This document shows positions 1 to 8,724 of a stretch of DNA of 46,324 nt, one piece after another. The notes under the pieces were generated by a model. It was not told where the DNA came from, did no database searches, and saw nothing but the letters and a program-made list of their open reading frames with translations. Position numbers and translations under genes: made by a program. This DNA is from Clostridia bacterium (GTDB taxonomy: Bacteria; Bacillota_A; Clostridia; Christensenellales; Aristaeellaceae), in the NCBI GenBank assembly GCA_017509065.1, contig JAFWQM010000111.1, forward strand, positions 1 to 46,324. The letters are read 5' to 3'. How positions within the stretch are numbered: the first letter of the stretch is position 1; each line of letters opens with the position of its first letter.

Positions 1-36
1 GAATTATCTGCGGGCGATAAATCGGTCCATCCTGCG

Positions 37-141
37 TCACTCAACCTTGAAATACCTCCAGTATTCCTGCGGTTTCGTTCCTTGTCTGGAACGATTTCTC
101 ATCCCGCATCTGAATTCACGATTCAATTGGGCGAGCAATAA
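37..141 (-). pseudogene. possible C-terminal stub of an AraC-type regulator
   Basis: The minus strand is open for 34 codons and ends at a TGA (37-39). It reads ...GMRNRSRQGTKPQEYWRYF..., which resembles the last helix of AraC/XylS DNA-binding domains (F-R-x(n)-G-x-x-P-x-E-Y-R). Nothing upstream on the minus strand continues the domain, so at most a tail remains. The match is short and the call is tentative. Confidence 0.25.
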
Positions 142-504
142 CGTTATACGCGATCAGCATTGCCTCCGCATACCAGTCCACGAACGCATTCTCCTTTGTT
201 CTAAATCAGCTGGCAGGATTTGGCATCTCGATGAAGAAAGTATTCAATGTCCGTAAACAGGAAAATGTATTGACTTAGATACAACTCTAGAGTGTACAGT
301 ATCATTCAGCGCGAAGATCTTTCAAGGCACGATGACGAAAAACTCCGTGCCCGTAATGCTGATGGTCAGTGGCGATCCAATCCAGGATCACGGACAGACT
401 GTCCGTATATCTGACCTGCATCGGGAGACACCGGGAGAAACATGAAGCGCTCGCACAGCAAAGCTCTCCATCGATTGAAAACACGCCTGAAAGGAGAAAG
501 AACC
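142..504. other. gene-free stretch ahead of the first reductase
   Basis: No convincing gene is visible here. Short open frames exist on both strands but lack Shine-Dalgarno sequences and recognisable motifs. The one supported signal is the 19-bp-spacer promoter at 270-300. This leaves an untranslated leader of about 200 nt before the reductase start at 505. Confidence 0.5.
270..300 (+). promoter_or_regulatory. MerR-family-type promoter with 19-bp spacer
   Basis: A TTGACT -35 (270-275) and TACAGT -10 (295-300) are separated by 19 nt instead of about 17. The spacer carries an imperfect dyad (AGA...TCT). This long spacer with a central palindrome is the hallmark of promoters twisted into activity by MerR-family regulators. 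It sits upstream of the flavodoxin-family reductase at 505 and closely resembles the site at 4006-4036. No MerR gene is in the window. Confidence 0.6.
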
Positions 505-1074
505 ATGAAAAAAGTCGTCATCGTATGGTCCAGCCCAAATGCCGAAGGCCTGACTGCATCGGCGAAAGCCCAGATCATGAAGGGCTTGACGGACGCGGGA
601 GCGGAAGTCTCAGAGATTTGCCTGAACAAAAAAGAACTGGAGCATTGCAGGGCGTGCGGAAACGGATGGGGCACCTGCCGCACGAAAGGCGTATGCGTGA
701 TAAAGGATGATTTTGCCGGGATCTATCAGACGCTGGCGGAAGCTGACGGCATCGTCTGGATCAACGCAGTTTACTGGTCGGATATGACGGAAGCCTTCAA
801 AGCGTTCTTCGACAGGCTCCGCCGCTGTGATGCAGCGCAGAATCATTATCTGGCGGAGAAACGCTGCGTGCTGGTTGCCTGTGCCGGCGGCACGGGACGG
901 GGAACGCTGGAATGCCTGACACAGCTTGAACGCGGGCTCACGCACATGGGGATGCGGGCTTATGACCGGATCCCGGTGGTGCGCTATAACCGGGATTACA
1001 TGCTGCCCGCATTGTATGAAGCCGGAAGAACCTATGCAGCCCGCATCAGGGATGGATTTGACATGTATTACTGA
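505..1074 (+). CDS. NAD(P)H-dependent FMN reductase / flavodoxin-family protein
   Basis: This 189-residue protein has a flavodoxin-like fold. It opens with a beta strand and phosphate-binding turn (VVIVWSSPNAEGLT) where NADPH-dependent FMN reductases and iron-sulfur flavoproteins bind FMN. Around residues 49-65 is a cysteine cluster (CRACGNGWGTCRTKGVC), like that of clostridial flavoproteins carrying an Fe-S cluster or redox thiols. The motif WINAVYWSDMTEAFKAFFDR is the usual second flavin/dimer segment. The ATG at 505 is chosen because AAGGAG (491-496) lies 8 nt upstream. The role is presumably cytoplasmic quinone or xenobiotic reduction. It is followed after 13 nt by the rhamnosidase frame and preceded by a MerR-type promoter, so stress- or aromatic-responsive expression is likely. 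Confidence 0.85.
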   Translation: MKKVVIVWSSPNAEGLTASAKAQIMKGLTDAGAEVSEICLNKKELEHCRACGNGWGTCRTKGVCVIKDDFAGIYQTLAEADGIVWINAVYWSDMTEAFKAFFDRLRRCDAAQNHYLAEKRCVLVACAGGTGRGTLECLTQLERGLTHMGMRAYDRIPVVRYNRDYMLPALYEAGRTYAARIRDGFDMYY

Positions 1075-1087
1075 GGAGAAATGTACC

Positions 1088-3259
1088 ATGCTGATCAAAG
1101 AAGCATCCTGGATCTCGCTGAAACAGGCAGCCTCGACTGTTGTGCCGGTTTTCCGGAAACAGTTTCTGTGCGGAAAGCCTGTCCGGTCTGCAGCGTTGGA
1201 GGTGACCTGCGACGGCGTTTATGAAGCGGTGTTGAACGGCAGGCGCGTCGGCGATTTCATCCTCGCGCCGGGCTGGACAGAATACCGCAAGCGCCTGCAG
1301 GTGCAGACCTATGACGTGAAGGATTTGCTGACGGAAAGCAACACGCTGGAGATCACCGTCGCCAACGGCTGGTACCGCCGGACAAATGCTCCGTGGACGG
1401 GAACGCAGAATCCGGACGAGTTTCTCCCTGCCATGCTCATTGCCGCGCTGCATCTGGTCTTTGAAGACGGCGTTGAAATGACGATACTGACGGATGCGTC
1501 ATGGGAGGCGGCGGAGAGCAATGTCACCCTCAGCGGCATCTTCATCGGGGAGGATGTGGATATGACGCGTGTGCCGGCTTTTGAACCGGCCGTGGTCTGC
1601 GATTTTCCCAAGTGCGCGCTGATTCCCCAGGAAGGACCTGAGGTGCGCGAGCAGGAAACGATCTGGCCGCGCGCCTCCTTCCGCACACCGCGCGGCGAAT
1701 GGGTGATCGATTTCGGCCAGAACCTGACAGGTTACATGGCCTTTGAGCTGGACGCCCATGCAGGGGAAAGATTGTCTGTCTCCACGGCTGAAGTGCTGGA
1801 CCGGGACGGCAATTTCTATACGGCCAACTATTGATCTGCCCGCAGTCAGCTGCATTATGTCTGCCGGGAGGGGCATCAGGCCTATAAGCCCCGGTTCACC
1901 TTCTTCGGCTTCCGGTATCTGCGGATCGATGAAGCGCCGGTTGGGTTTGCCGCGGATCAGATTCATGCCGTAGTGCTTCACTCCGAAATGCGCAGAACAG
2001 GCTGGCTGACCAGCAGCGAACCCATGCTGAACCAGCTCTTCAGTAATATCCTCTGGAGCCAGAAGGGAAATTATCTGGATATCCCGACGGATTGCCCCCA
2101 GCGGGACGAGCGGTACGGCTGGACCGGCGACGGACAGATCTTCTGCCGCACTGCCACATATCAGTATGACGTGCGGGAGTTCTTCCGCAAATGGCTGGCA
2201 GATGTCCGCGCCGCGCAGCATGAAAATGGCTGGGTCCCAGAGGTTGTACCCAGCCTGACCGCCTACAAGCCAGGCGACGCTGCCTGGTCGGACGCAGTCA
2301 CCATGATTCCATGGCAGCTGTACCAGACCTATGGGGATCTCTCATTTCTCGCTGAGATGTACGAGGCCATGACCAGGTGGATCGCGTACATCCCCACCGT
2401 GTCCACCACCGAAAATCTGTGGACAGGCTGCTGGACCTATGGCGACTGGCTGGCGCTGGACGCGCCGGAGGACTATCACCCTGCTACCATCGAGCTCTCT
2501 AAACGCGGCTATAGCGACGACGATCTGATCAGCAGCGCTTTCTATGCCAATTCCGTGGATATCGTGATCCGCGCGGGCACCCTGCTGGGCCGGGATGTCA
2601 GCGCGTATCAGGCGCTCCATGAGCGCATCGCAGCAGCCTACAAGGAGCTGTTTGGCGGCCGGCTGAACACCCAGACCGAAAAGGTGCTGACCCTGCATTT
2701 CAACCTGACAGACCGCCCGCAGGAACTGGCGGATGCCTTGGCTGCGCAGATCGTTACCTGTGGCACAAAGCTGCAGACCGGTCTGCTGGGAACACCCTAT
2801 CTGCTGCATGAGCTGTGCAGGTACGGTTACGGGGAGCTGGCCTGGTCGCTGCTGCTCCGGAAGGAATACCCGGGCTGGCTGTACCCGATTTCCAAAGGCG
2901 CGACCACCATGTGGGAGCATTGGGACGGCATCAAGCCGGACGGAACCTTCTGGGATGACGATATGAACTCCTACAATCATTACGCCTATGGCTCCGTCGG
3001 AGACTGGGTCTTCGGCGTCGCCTGCGGCATTCAGCCGGAAGAGCCCGGATTTGCCAGAGCCCGGATCGCGCCGCTGCCGGATAAGCGCGCAGGCAGCCTC
3101 TGCGCTGTGCTGGATACGGTGCACGGCCGGATCCGATCCTTCTGGAAGTATACGGAGGAAGGGATCCGCTACGAAATCGATACTCCTGTCCCGGCAGAGA
3201 TCGTCATCGCCGGGAAGAGCACGCACGTCCCGGCAGGCCGGTATCTCTTCGGGCAGTGA
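1088..3259 (+). pseudogene. alpha-L-rhamnosidase (GH78-like) interrupted by an in-frame TGA
   Basis: The frame codes for about 723 residues of a GH78 alpha-L-rhamnosidase, which removes terminal L-rhamnose from plant glycosides or pectin side chains. An N-terminal beta-sandwich (ALEVTCDGVYEAVLNG, codons ~38-53) and a concanavalin-like part (VIDFGQNLTGYM) precede the (alpha/alpha)6 barrel. The barrel carries the catalytic block CPQRDERYGWTGD (Glu at codon 341, the expected general acid) and WEHWDG (Glu at codon 610, the expected base). Codon 249 is TGA (1832-1834). The frame continues without shift on both sides and family features resume at once, so this looks like a single CGA-to-TGA nonsense change. 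The start has GAGGAG 9 nt upstream. There is no signal peptide, so an intact product would be cytoplasmic. As read, only a 248-residue N-terminal piece would be made. Confidence 0.85.
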
Positions 3260-3283
3260 ATAACGATCACAGGGAGGAAGATC

Positions 3284-3916
3284 ATGGACAGGAAACTGAA
3301 AGTTCTGATGCTGAACGGAAGTCCTCGGGAAAACGGCAACATCGCCCTGGCGTTTCGTGAGATGGAACAGGTTTTTGAGGAGAATGGTGTGGAGTTTGAG
3401 AACATCCTCCTCGGACGGCAGGTGATCCGCGGCTGTATTGCCTGCGAGACGTGCAGAAGAACCCAGAGATGCGTTTTCCCTGATCTTGTCAATGATCTGG
3501 CTTTGAGATTTGAAGCGGCGGACGGCCTCGTCATCGGCTCGCCCGTTTACTACGGCTCCGCCAACGGAACGCTGATGTCGGCCCTGCAGCGTCTGTTTTA
3601 CAGCACTTCTTTTGATAAAAGCATGAAGGTGGGGGCCAGCGTCGTCAGCGCCAGACGATCAGGATGCACGGCCACTTTCGATGAGCTGAACAAGTTTTTC
3701 ACCCTTGCCAACATGCCGGTCGTGTCAAGTAACTATTGGAACAACATCTATGGCTGGGACCCCGGAGAAGGAGCTGTGGACGCCGAAGGCCGGCAGGTCA
3801 TGCGATTGCTGGCGCGCAACATGGTTTTCCTGATGAAGAGCATTGTTCTGGGCAAAGCGGAGCTGGGGGCGCCGGCGCTTGGCGAACAGCGGGTATGGAC
3901 AAACTTTACACGCTGA
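3284..3916 (+). CDS. flavodoxin-family NAD(P)H reductase (iron-sulfur flavoprotein type)
   Basis: This 210-residue flavodoxin-fold protein has the N-terminal FMN-phosphate loop LMLNGSPRENGNI, a cysteine segment CIACETCRRTQRC (residues ~46-58) and the second flavin motif GSPVYYGSANGTL. This arrangement matches NADPH-dependent FMN reductases and Isf-like flavoproteins. It is a distant paralogue of the protein at 505-1074, and together they bracket the rhamnosidase frame. Shine-Dalgarno AGGGAGG lies just upstream of the ATG. It probably passes electrons to quinones, nitro groups or other small acceptors, but the substrate cannot be read from sequence. It ends about 90 nt before the second MerR-type promoter, so it belongs to the first transcription unit. 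Confidence 0.85.
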   Translation: MDRKLKVLMLNGSPRENGNIALAFREMEQVFEENGVEFENILLGRQVIRGCIACETCRRTQRCVFPDLVNDLALRFEAADGLVIGSPVYYGSANGTLMSALQRLFYSTSFDKSMKVGASVVSARRSGCTATFDELNKFFTLANMPVVSSNYWNNIYGWDPGEGAVDAEGRQVMRLLARNMVFLMKSIVLGKAELGAPALGEQRVWTNFTR

Positions 3917-4005
3917 TAGCGCTCAATCGGTGATTGGAGGGGGGCTGGGCCGTGAACACCCTGAATGACCCAATCTTCACTTGAAGAGAACGCGTCAGTT
4001 TTATC

Positions 4006-4036
4006 TTGACTTAGAGTATACTTCAATGTTTACACT
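4006..4036 (+). promoter_or_regulatory. MerR-family-type promoter with 19-bp spacer, upstream of larC
   Basis: TTGACT (4006-4011) and TACACT (4031-4036) are 19 nt apart, and the spacer contains the palindrome GTATAC. Sequence and geometry match the site at 270-300 and the AdhR/NmlR-like class of MerR promoters that drive aldehyde, electrophile or thiol-stress genes in Firmicutes. It lies 37 nt ahead of the larC start and probably drives the whole run of genes to 13019. Confidence 0.7.
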
Positions 4037-4072
4037 ATCAATATGACTTAATCGACTTGAGAGGAGAAACGC

Positions 4073-5335
4073 ATGAAAACGTTGTATCTTGAGTGCGGTA
4101 TGGGCGCGGCAGGAGATATGCTGACAGGTGCGCTGCTGGAATTGATACCGGACAGGCAGGGGTTCCTTGACCGTGTGAACAGCCTGGGACTTCCCGGCGT
4201 GCATGTGGCGGCCGAGCCGTCTGTCAAATGCGGGATCACCGGAACCCATATGTGCGTAACTGTGGATGGCAAAGAGGAGGAATCCTTGGACGCGCACGGT
4301 CATCATGACCATGAACACGCTCATGACCATGAACACCCTCATGACCACGAACATGATCACGACCACGAGCATCACCACGAGCATCTCAACAGGCATCCTC
4401 ACCATCACGCTTCGGTTGCGGACATTGAGGCGCTGATCGACGGGCTGGCCGTTTCTGAACGAGTGAAGGCAGACGCAAAGGCGGTCTATGCGCTGATCGC
4501 GGACGCGGAAAGCCAGGTGCACGGACGTCCTGTCAGAGAGATCCATTTCCATGAAGTCGGCACCATGGACGCTGTAACCGATGTGATATCCGTATGCTTG
4601 CTGATGGAGCAGATCGCGCCAGATCAGGTGATCGCGTCGCCTGTTCATGTGGGCAGCGGTCATGTCCGCTGTATGCACGGTATCCTGCCGGTTCCCGCTC
4701 CGGCAACGGCCCTGATTCTCAAGGACATCCCGACATACGGCGGGCAGATCCGGGGAGAACTCTGTACGCCAACCGGTGCGGCGCTGCTGAAGCATTTTGT
4801 TTCCGGCTTCGGAGACCGACCCCTCATGAAAGCCCAGGCCATTGGTTATGGCATGGGCAAGAAAGACTTTGAATATGCCAACTGCGTCAGGGCATTCCTG
4901 GGTGAAAGCGAAGGAAAGCGGGAGGCTGTGACGAAACTGGAATGCAACCTCGATGATATGACCGGTGAAGAGATCGGGTTCGCCATAGAGCAGCTGTTTG
5001 AGGCAGGGGCAAAAGATGTGTATACGCAGCCTATCGGTATGAAAAAGTCCCGGCCTGGCGTGCTGCTCAGTGCAATATGCCTGCCCGGTGATGCAGACCG
5101 GCTGGCGGAAGTAATGATGAAGCATACCACCACGCTGGGCATCCGTCGTCAGGATATGAGCCGATATGTGCTGGAGCGCAGGATGGAAACCGTCACAACT
5201 GCTTTCGGCGATATCCGCATAAAGCGTGCCGCGGGCATGGGCGTCGAGCGGTCGAAGCCGGAGTATGACGACGTCGCAGCGCTGGCAAGGAAGCATGGTG
5301 TTTCACTGGAAACGATCCGAAAGGGATTGACCTGA
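4073..5335 (+). CDS. larC: LarC, nickel insertion protein for the nickel-pincer nucleotide cofactor
   Basis: LarC is the CTP-dependent nickel insertase (cyclometallase) that completes the nickel-pincer nucleotide cofactor used by lactate racemase LarA and relatives. The 420-residue protein begins MKTLYLECGMGAAGDMLTGA, the typical LarC start. It has a histidine/aspartate-rich nickel-binding stretch at residues 75-112 and the conserved blocks IHFHEVGTMDAVTDV, CTPTGAALL, ECNLDDMTGEEIG and KKSRPGVLL. In Lactiplantibacillus plantarum the protein is made from two frames by programmed frameshifting; here it is one continuous frame. The start has AGAGGAG upstream. LarA, LarB and LarE are not in this window, so the cofactor precursor and client enzyme must be encoded elsewhere. 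It heads the operon behind the second MerR-type promoter. Confidence 0.93.
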   Translation: MKTLYLECGMGAAGDMLTGALLELIPDRQGFLDRVNSLGLPGVHVAAEPSVKCGITGTHMCVTVDGKEEESLDAHGHHDHEHAHDHEHPHDHEHDHDHEHHHEHLNRHPHHHASVADIEALIDGLAVSERVKADAKAVYALIADAESQVHGRPVREIHFHEVGTMDAVTDVISVCLLMEQIAPDQVIASPVHVGSGHVRCMHGILPVPAPATALILKDIPTYGGQIRGELCTPTGAALLKHFVSGFGDRPLMKAQAIGYGMGKKDFEYANCVRAFLGESEGKREAVTKLECNLDDMTGEEIGFAIEQLFEAGAKDVYTQPIGMKKSRPGVLLSAICLPGDADRLAEVMMKHTTTLGIRRQDMSRYVLERRMETVTTAFGDIRIKRAAGMGVERSKPEYDDVAALARKHGVSLETIRKGLT

Positions 5336-5394
5336 CAAGGACAGAACTGGCAGCATTCCAACATAACATGGTTCAAAGAAAGGAAGCGAATCGA

Positions 5395-6519
5395 ATGAGC
5401 ATTCAGCTGGAATCCATGCCGAAGCTGGGCTTTGGCCTGATGCGTCTGCCTGAAAAGGAAGGGAAGATCGACATCGGACAGGTGAGCCGCATGGTGGACG
5501 CCTATATGAAGGCGGGAATGAATTACTTTGATACTGCCTACGTATACCATGGCGGCAATTCCGAGAAAGCGATCCGGGAAGCGCTGGTCCGGCGCTATCC
5601 CAGGGATCAGTTCATGCTGGCCACCAAGCTGCCCGCCTGGTGCATGAAAAACGAGGAGGATCGAGACCGGATTTTCAACGAACAGTTGGATCGGTGCGGC
5701 GTGGATTACTTCGATTTCTATCTGCTCCATTCCATCGAGGATGGCGGGAACGGCGAGACTTACGAACGCCTGGACTGCTACAACTGGGGACTGCAGAAAA
5801 AGGCGGAAGGAAGGATCCGGCATTTCGGCTTCTCTTTCCACGGAAGTCCGGCTTATCTGAACAGGATTCTGGACGCGCACCCCGAGATCGAATTCGTACA
5901 GATCCAGCTGAATTACGCCGACTGGAACAACCCGGTGGTACGGTCAGGTGAGCTGTATGAGATCCTTCACAGCAGAAACATCCCCATGATCATCATGGAG
6001 CCGGTCAAAGGCGGAACGCTGGCCAGTCTGACGCCTGAACTGGAAGCCATGTACAGGGCTGTCCGGCCTGACGCTTCCGTCGCGTCCTGGGCGCTGCGGT
6101 TTGTGGGTTCCCTGCCCGGCGTGATGACCATTCTTTCCGGCATGAGCACAGAGGAGCAGATGAAAGATAATGTCGGCACTTTCGCTCACTTTGAACCGCT
6201 GACGGAGGAAGAAAAAACGCTGGTGGACAAGGTGCGGACCATCATGCTGAACGTGCCGCAGATCGGCTGCACAGCCTGCCGGTACTGCACGCCCGGCTGC
6301 CCCATGAACATCTCCATCCCGGATGTGTTCCGCGCCGTCAACACCATGAACCTGTATGGGGACATATTCCGCCCCAAGGCGTTTTACGGCGGTCTGATCG
6401 GGCAGGGATACGGCCGCGCCTCGGCGTGCATTGCCTGCGGCCAGTGCGAGGGCGTATGCCCGCAGCACCTTCCCATTATCGATCTGCTGAAAGACGCGTC
6501 CGCCAAACTGGACAGCTGA
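5395..6519 (+). CDS. aldo/keto reductase with C-terminal ferredoxin domain
   Basis: This 374-residue protein is a TIM-barrel aldo/keto reductase with a 2[4Fe-4S] tail, a type common in clostridia. The barrel shows GFGLMRLP, NYFDTAYVYHGG (Asp-Tyr catalytic segment), ATKLPAW (Lys) and DFYLLHSI (His). Two cysteine clusters follow, CTACRYCTPGCP near residue 290 and CIACGQCEGVCP near residue 343, each suited to a [4Fe-4S] centre. It likely couples carbonyl reduction or alcohol oxidation to ferredoxin or to a flavoprotein partner. I chose ATG 5395 because GAAAGGA precedes it; the in-frame ATG at 5368 has no ribosome site. It lies between larC (gap 59 nt) and the nitroreductase (gap 48 nt). Confidence 0.92.
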   Translation: MSIQLESMPKLGFGLMRLPEKEGKIDIGQVSRMVDAYMKAGMNYFDTAYVYHGGNSEKAIREALVRRYPRDQFMLATKLPAWCMKNEEDRDRIFNEQLDRCGVDYFDFYLLHSIEDGGNGETYERLDCYNWGLQKKAEGRIRHFGFSFHGSPAYLNRILDAHPEIEFVQIQLNYADWNNPVVRSGELYEILHSRNIPMIIMEPVKGGTLASLTPELEAMYRAVRPDASVASWALRFVGSLPGVMTILSGMSTEEQMKDNVGTFAHFEPLTEEEKTLVDKVRTIMLNVPQIGCTACRYCTPGCPMNISIPDVFRAVNTMNLYGDIFRPKAFYGGLIGQGYGRASACIACGQCEGVCPQHLPIIDLLKDASAKLDS

Positions 6520-6567
6520 GCCGAAGGAAAGCCTGAACGTGTATTTGATGTTAAGGAGGAATCAAGG

Positions 6568-7095
6568 ATGGAATTCACGGAACTAATCACTGCGCGTCGG
6601 AGTGTCCGGAGTTATGAGTCTGCAATCAAGCATGAAGCGCTTGTGCAGATCCTGAAGGAAGCGCAGCAGGCGCCTTCGTGGAAGAACCAGCAGACTTCCC
6701 GCTGTTATGTCGTTGAAACGCCGGAAATCCTGGAAGACCTCCGCGCCTCGGCGCTCCCTTCCTTCAATCAAAACAGCTCCGCACATGCCGCGCTGATCGT
6801 GACCACCTATGTCAGGAACGTCGTCGGATTCAAAGACGGCACGCCAGTGAACGAAATCGGAAACGGATGGGGCGCGTATGATCTGGGTCTGCATGACGCT
6901 TACCTGACGCTGGCTGCAAGGAACGCCGGATATGACACACTGATCATGGGCATTCGTGACGCGGAGGTCATCAGAGCCAGGCTGAATATCCCTGAGAACG
7001 AAGAGGTCATGTCCGTGATCGCCGTAGGAAAACGCAGTGCGGAACCGTCCATAAGGCAGCGCAAGGAACTGGATGAAGTCGTTCGGTTTTTCTGA
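6568..7095 (+). CDS. nitroreductase family protein
   Basis: This 175-residue FMN-dependent nitroreductase-fold protein starts with the family signature MEFTELITARRSVRSYES, whose Arg-Arg-Ser residues contact the FMN phosphate. It continues with QAPSWKNQQTSRCYVV and ends in IAVGKR, the usual C-terminal flavin contact. Such enzymes reduce nitroaromatics, quinones or enones with NAD(P)H and often belong to MerR-controlled detoxification regulons. The start follows AAGGAGG. The stop is 22 nt before the glutathione peroxidase start, so co-translation is likely. The natural substrate is unknown. Confidence 0.9.
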   Translation: MEFTELITARRSVRSYESAIKHEALVQILKEAQQAPSWKNQQTSRCYVVETPEILEDLRASALPSFNQNSSAHAALIVTTYVRNVVGFKDGTPVNEIGNGWGAYDLGLHDAYLTLAARNAGYDTLIMGIRDAEVIRARLNIPENEEVMSVIAVGKRSAEPSIRQRKELDEVVRFF

Positions 7096-7117
7096 AAAGA
7101 AAGAAAGAGGGTTCGTT

Positions 7118-7657
7118 ATGATCTATGATTTTACGGTTACCACAGGCACTGGCGAGATCCTGAATCTGGCTGATTACAGAGGCGGGGTGATCATGGTGGT
7201 CAATACAGCCACCGGCTGTGGATTCACGCCCCAGTATGCGCCGATTGAGCAGATGTACCGGGACTATCACGATCAGGGGCTGGAGATCCTGGACATCCCC
7301 TGCAACCAGTTCGGCGGACAGGCCCCGGGAACAGACGAGGAGATCCATGAATTCTGCACATTGCACTTCAACACAACGTTCCCCCAGATGAAGAAAGCGG
7401 ATGTCAATGGCCCGAACGAGCTTCCGCTATACACCTTTCTGAAAGCGCAGAGAGGCTTTACCGGTTTCGATCCGCACCAGTATAAGGAACTTCTGGAAAG
7501 GATGTTCGCCCAGGCCGATCCGGATTGGGACAAGAAGCCTGACATCAAATGGAACTTCACCAAGTTCATCATTGACCGGGAAGGCAATGTAGTCGCTCGT
7601 TTTGAGCCGACCGCCGACATGACGGATGTCAGGGCGTTTGTCAGAGACTTGTTATGA
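7118..7657 (+). CDS. glutathione peroxidase-family (thioredoxin-dependent) peroxidase
   Basis: This 179-residue cytoplasmic peroxidase has a thioredoxin fold. The peroxidatic residue is Cys34 in NTATGCGFTPQY, so it is a cysteine and not a selenocysteine enzyme. The conserved IPCNQFGGQ block (residues ~60-68) and KWNFTKF (Trp145-Asn146) complete the active site. Bacterial members generally use thioredoxin as reductant and remove hydrogen peroxide or lipid and organic hydroperoxides. The second residue of the family hallmark (usually Ser/Lys before CGFT) is Gly here. I chose ATG 7118 because it begins the family domain; the earlier in-frame ATG at 7073 lies inside the nitroreductase gene. It fits an oxidative or electrophile-stress operon. 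Confidence 0.92.
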   Translation: MIYDFTVTTGTGEILNLADYRGGVIMVVNTATGCGFTPQYAPIEQMYRDYHDQGLEILDIPCNQFGGQAPGTDEEIHEFCTLHFNTTFPQMKKADVNGPNELPLYTFLKAQRGFTGFDPHQYKELLERMFAQADPDWDKKPDIKWNFTKFIIDREGNVVARFEPTADMTDVRAFVRDLL

Positions 7658-7703
7658 GACATCAGGAGAAAAGTTGGTTGGGAACGACGGGGAGGATCAG
7701 TTG

Positions 7704-8676
7704 ATGAGAAAAGTCAAATGGGGCGTTTTGGGTTTTGGGCACGGCGGATATTGCAAGAGGAGCGACCATACCCGGGATGCTGCAGGCGGAACACTGTGAG
7801 CTCTATGCCATCGCGGGCCGGAAAGCGGAGAAAGCGGCAGACTTTCAGAGGACCTTCGGCTTTCAGAAAGCATACGGCAGCTATGACGAACTGCTGAATG
7901 ATCCGGAGGTGGAGACGGTCTATATCCCGCTGCCGAATGATCTCCACTGCGAGTGGACCCTCAAAGCCTTGAAGGCCCGTAAGCATGTGCTGTGCGAGAA
8001 ACCCATGGCCGTCTCTGAAAGGCAGGCCGCGGAAATGTTCCGGACTGCGGAGGAGAATGGCGTGTATCTGATGGAAGCCTATGCCTATCTGCACAGTCCG
8101 TTTATTGCGGCACTCAAGGCGGAGCTTGACGCAGGAACCGTCGGCGAAGTCCGATTTCTGGAATCTGCCTTTATTACCGGCCGGCGTGCGGACTCGGATA
8201 TCCGGCTGAGAAGGGAAACCTATGGCGGCTCGCTGTATGATCTCGGATGCTACACGGTCAGCATGGCGCTGTGGCTGCTGGAGAAGGAGCCGGACGCCGT
8301 CCTGGCGACAGCGCAGTTCTCAGAGAAAAAGATCGACCTGTTCACCTCCGCGCTGCTGACCTTCGGAGGCGCCGTGGCGCATCTGGACTGCGGCATGGTT
8401 CTGCCGCAGGGCCGGCTGGACCGCTTTCATGTATACGGCACACGGGGTGAGATTGTCTCGCCGGTGGAGTTCAATCAATCCGGAGAAATCCCGTACACGG
8501 TCATCCGGAACGGAATGAATGAGACGAAGACAATTACCGCACCGAATAACTACATGCTGGAAGTCGAGCAGCTGAGCTGTTGTGTCCTCGGGGAGAAAAG
8601 ACCTCATGTGACCAAGGAATTCTCGATGAAGACAGCCCGGGTAATGGACAGGATTCTGGGCGCGATCGGGTACTGA
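7704..8676 (+). pseudogene. Gfo/Idh/MocA oxidoreductase with a 7-bp frameshifting duplication
   Basis: The gene begins with ATG 7704 (GGAGG 9 nt upstream) and codes MRKVKWGVLG, the first Rossmann strand of NAD(P)-dependent Gfo/Idh/MocA dehydrogenases. A tandem duplication of GTTTTGG at 7725-7738 then shifts the frame. Deleting one copy restores GVLGTADIARG and an uninterrupted ~321-residue protein. The rest is intact: CEKPMAV (the catalytic EKP motif, residue ~95) and a DLGCYTVSMALWLL block. The family oxidises or reduces sugars, inositols and glycosides. The remaining frame could only start at TTG 7735, without a ribosome site and without the nucleotide-binding loop. It may be a decaying gene or a slippage-switchable one. 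Confidence 0.85.
7725..7738 (+). repeat. 7-bp perfect tandem duplication (GTTTTGG x2)
   Basis: Two adjacent copies of GTTTTGG occupy 7725-7731 and 7732-7738 at the start of the Gfo/Idh gene. One copy gives the expected reading frame; two break it. Seven is not a multiple of three, so loss or gain of a unit toggles the gene. Confidence 0.9.
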
Positions 8677-8724
8677 GTGCCAGAGCAGATTCTTGAGTTT
8701 GACGGAATCATGGAGGTGAACGGG

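Noticed and set aside
47..256. 69-codon plus-strand frame at the left edge
   Set aside because: No ribosome site and no family resemblance; it overlaps a possible minus-strand regulator tail.
1832..1870. Selenocysteine recoding at the rhamnosidase TGA
   Set aside because: A weak CCCGCAG/CTGCCGGG stem lies downstream, but GH78 has no selenoprotein members, the site is far from the active site, and the GH3 lesion is TAA, which is not recoded this way.
4001..5296. 431-codon frame antisense to larC
   Set aside because: Shadow of the His-rich larC coding sequence; no independent signals.
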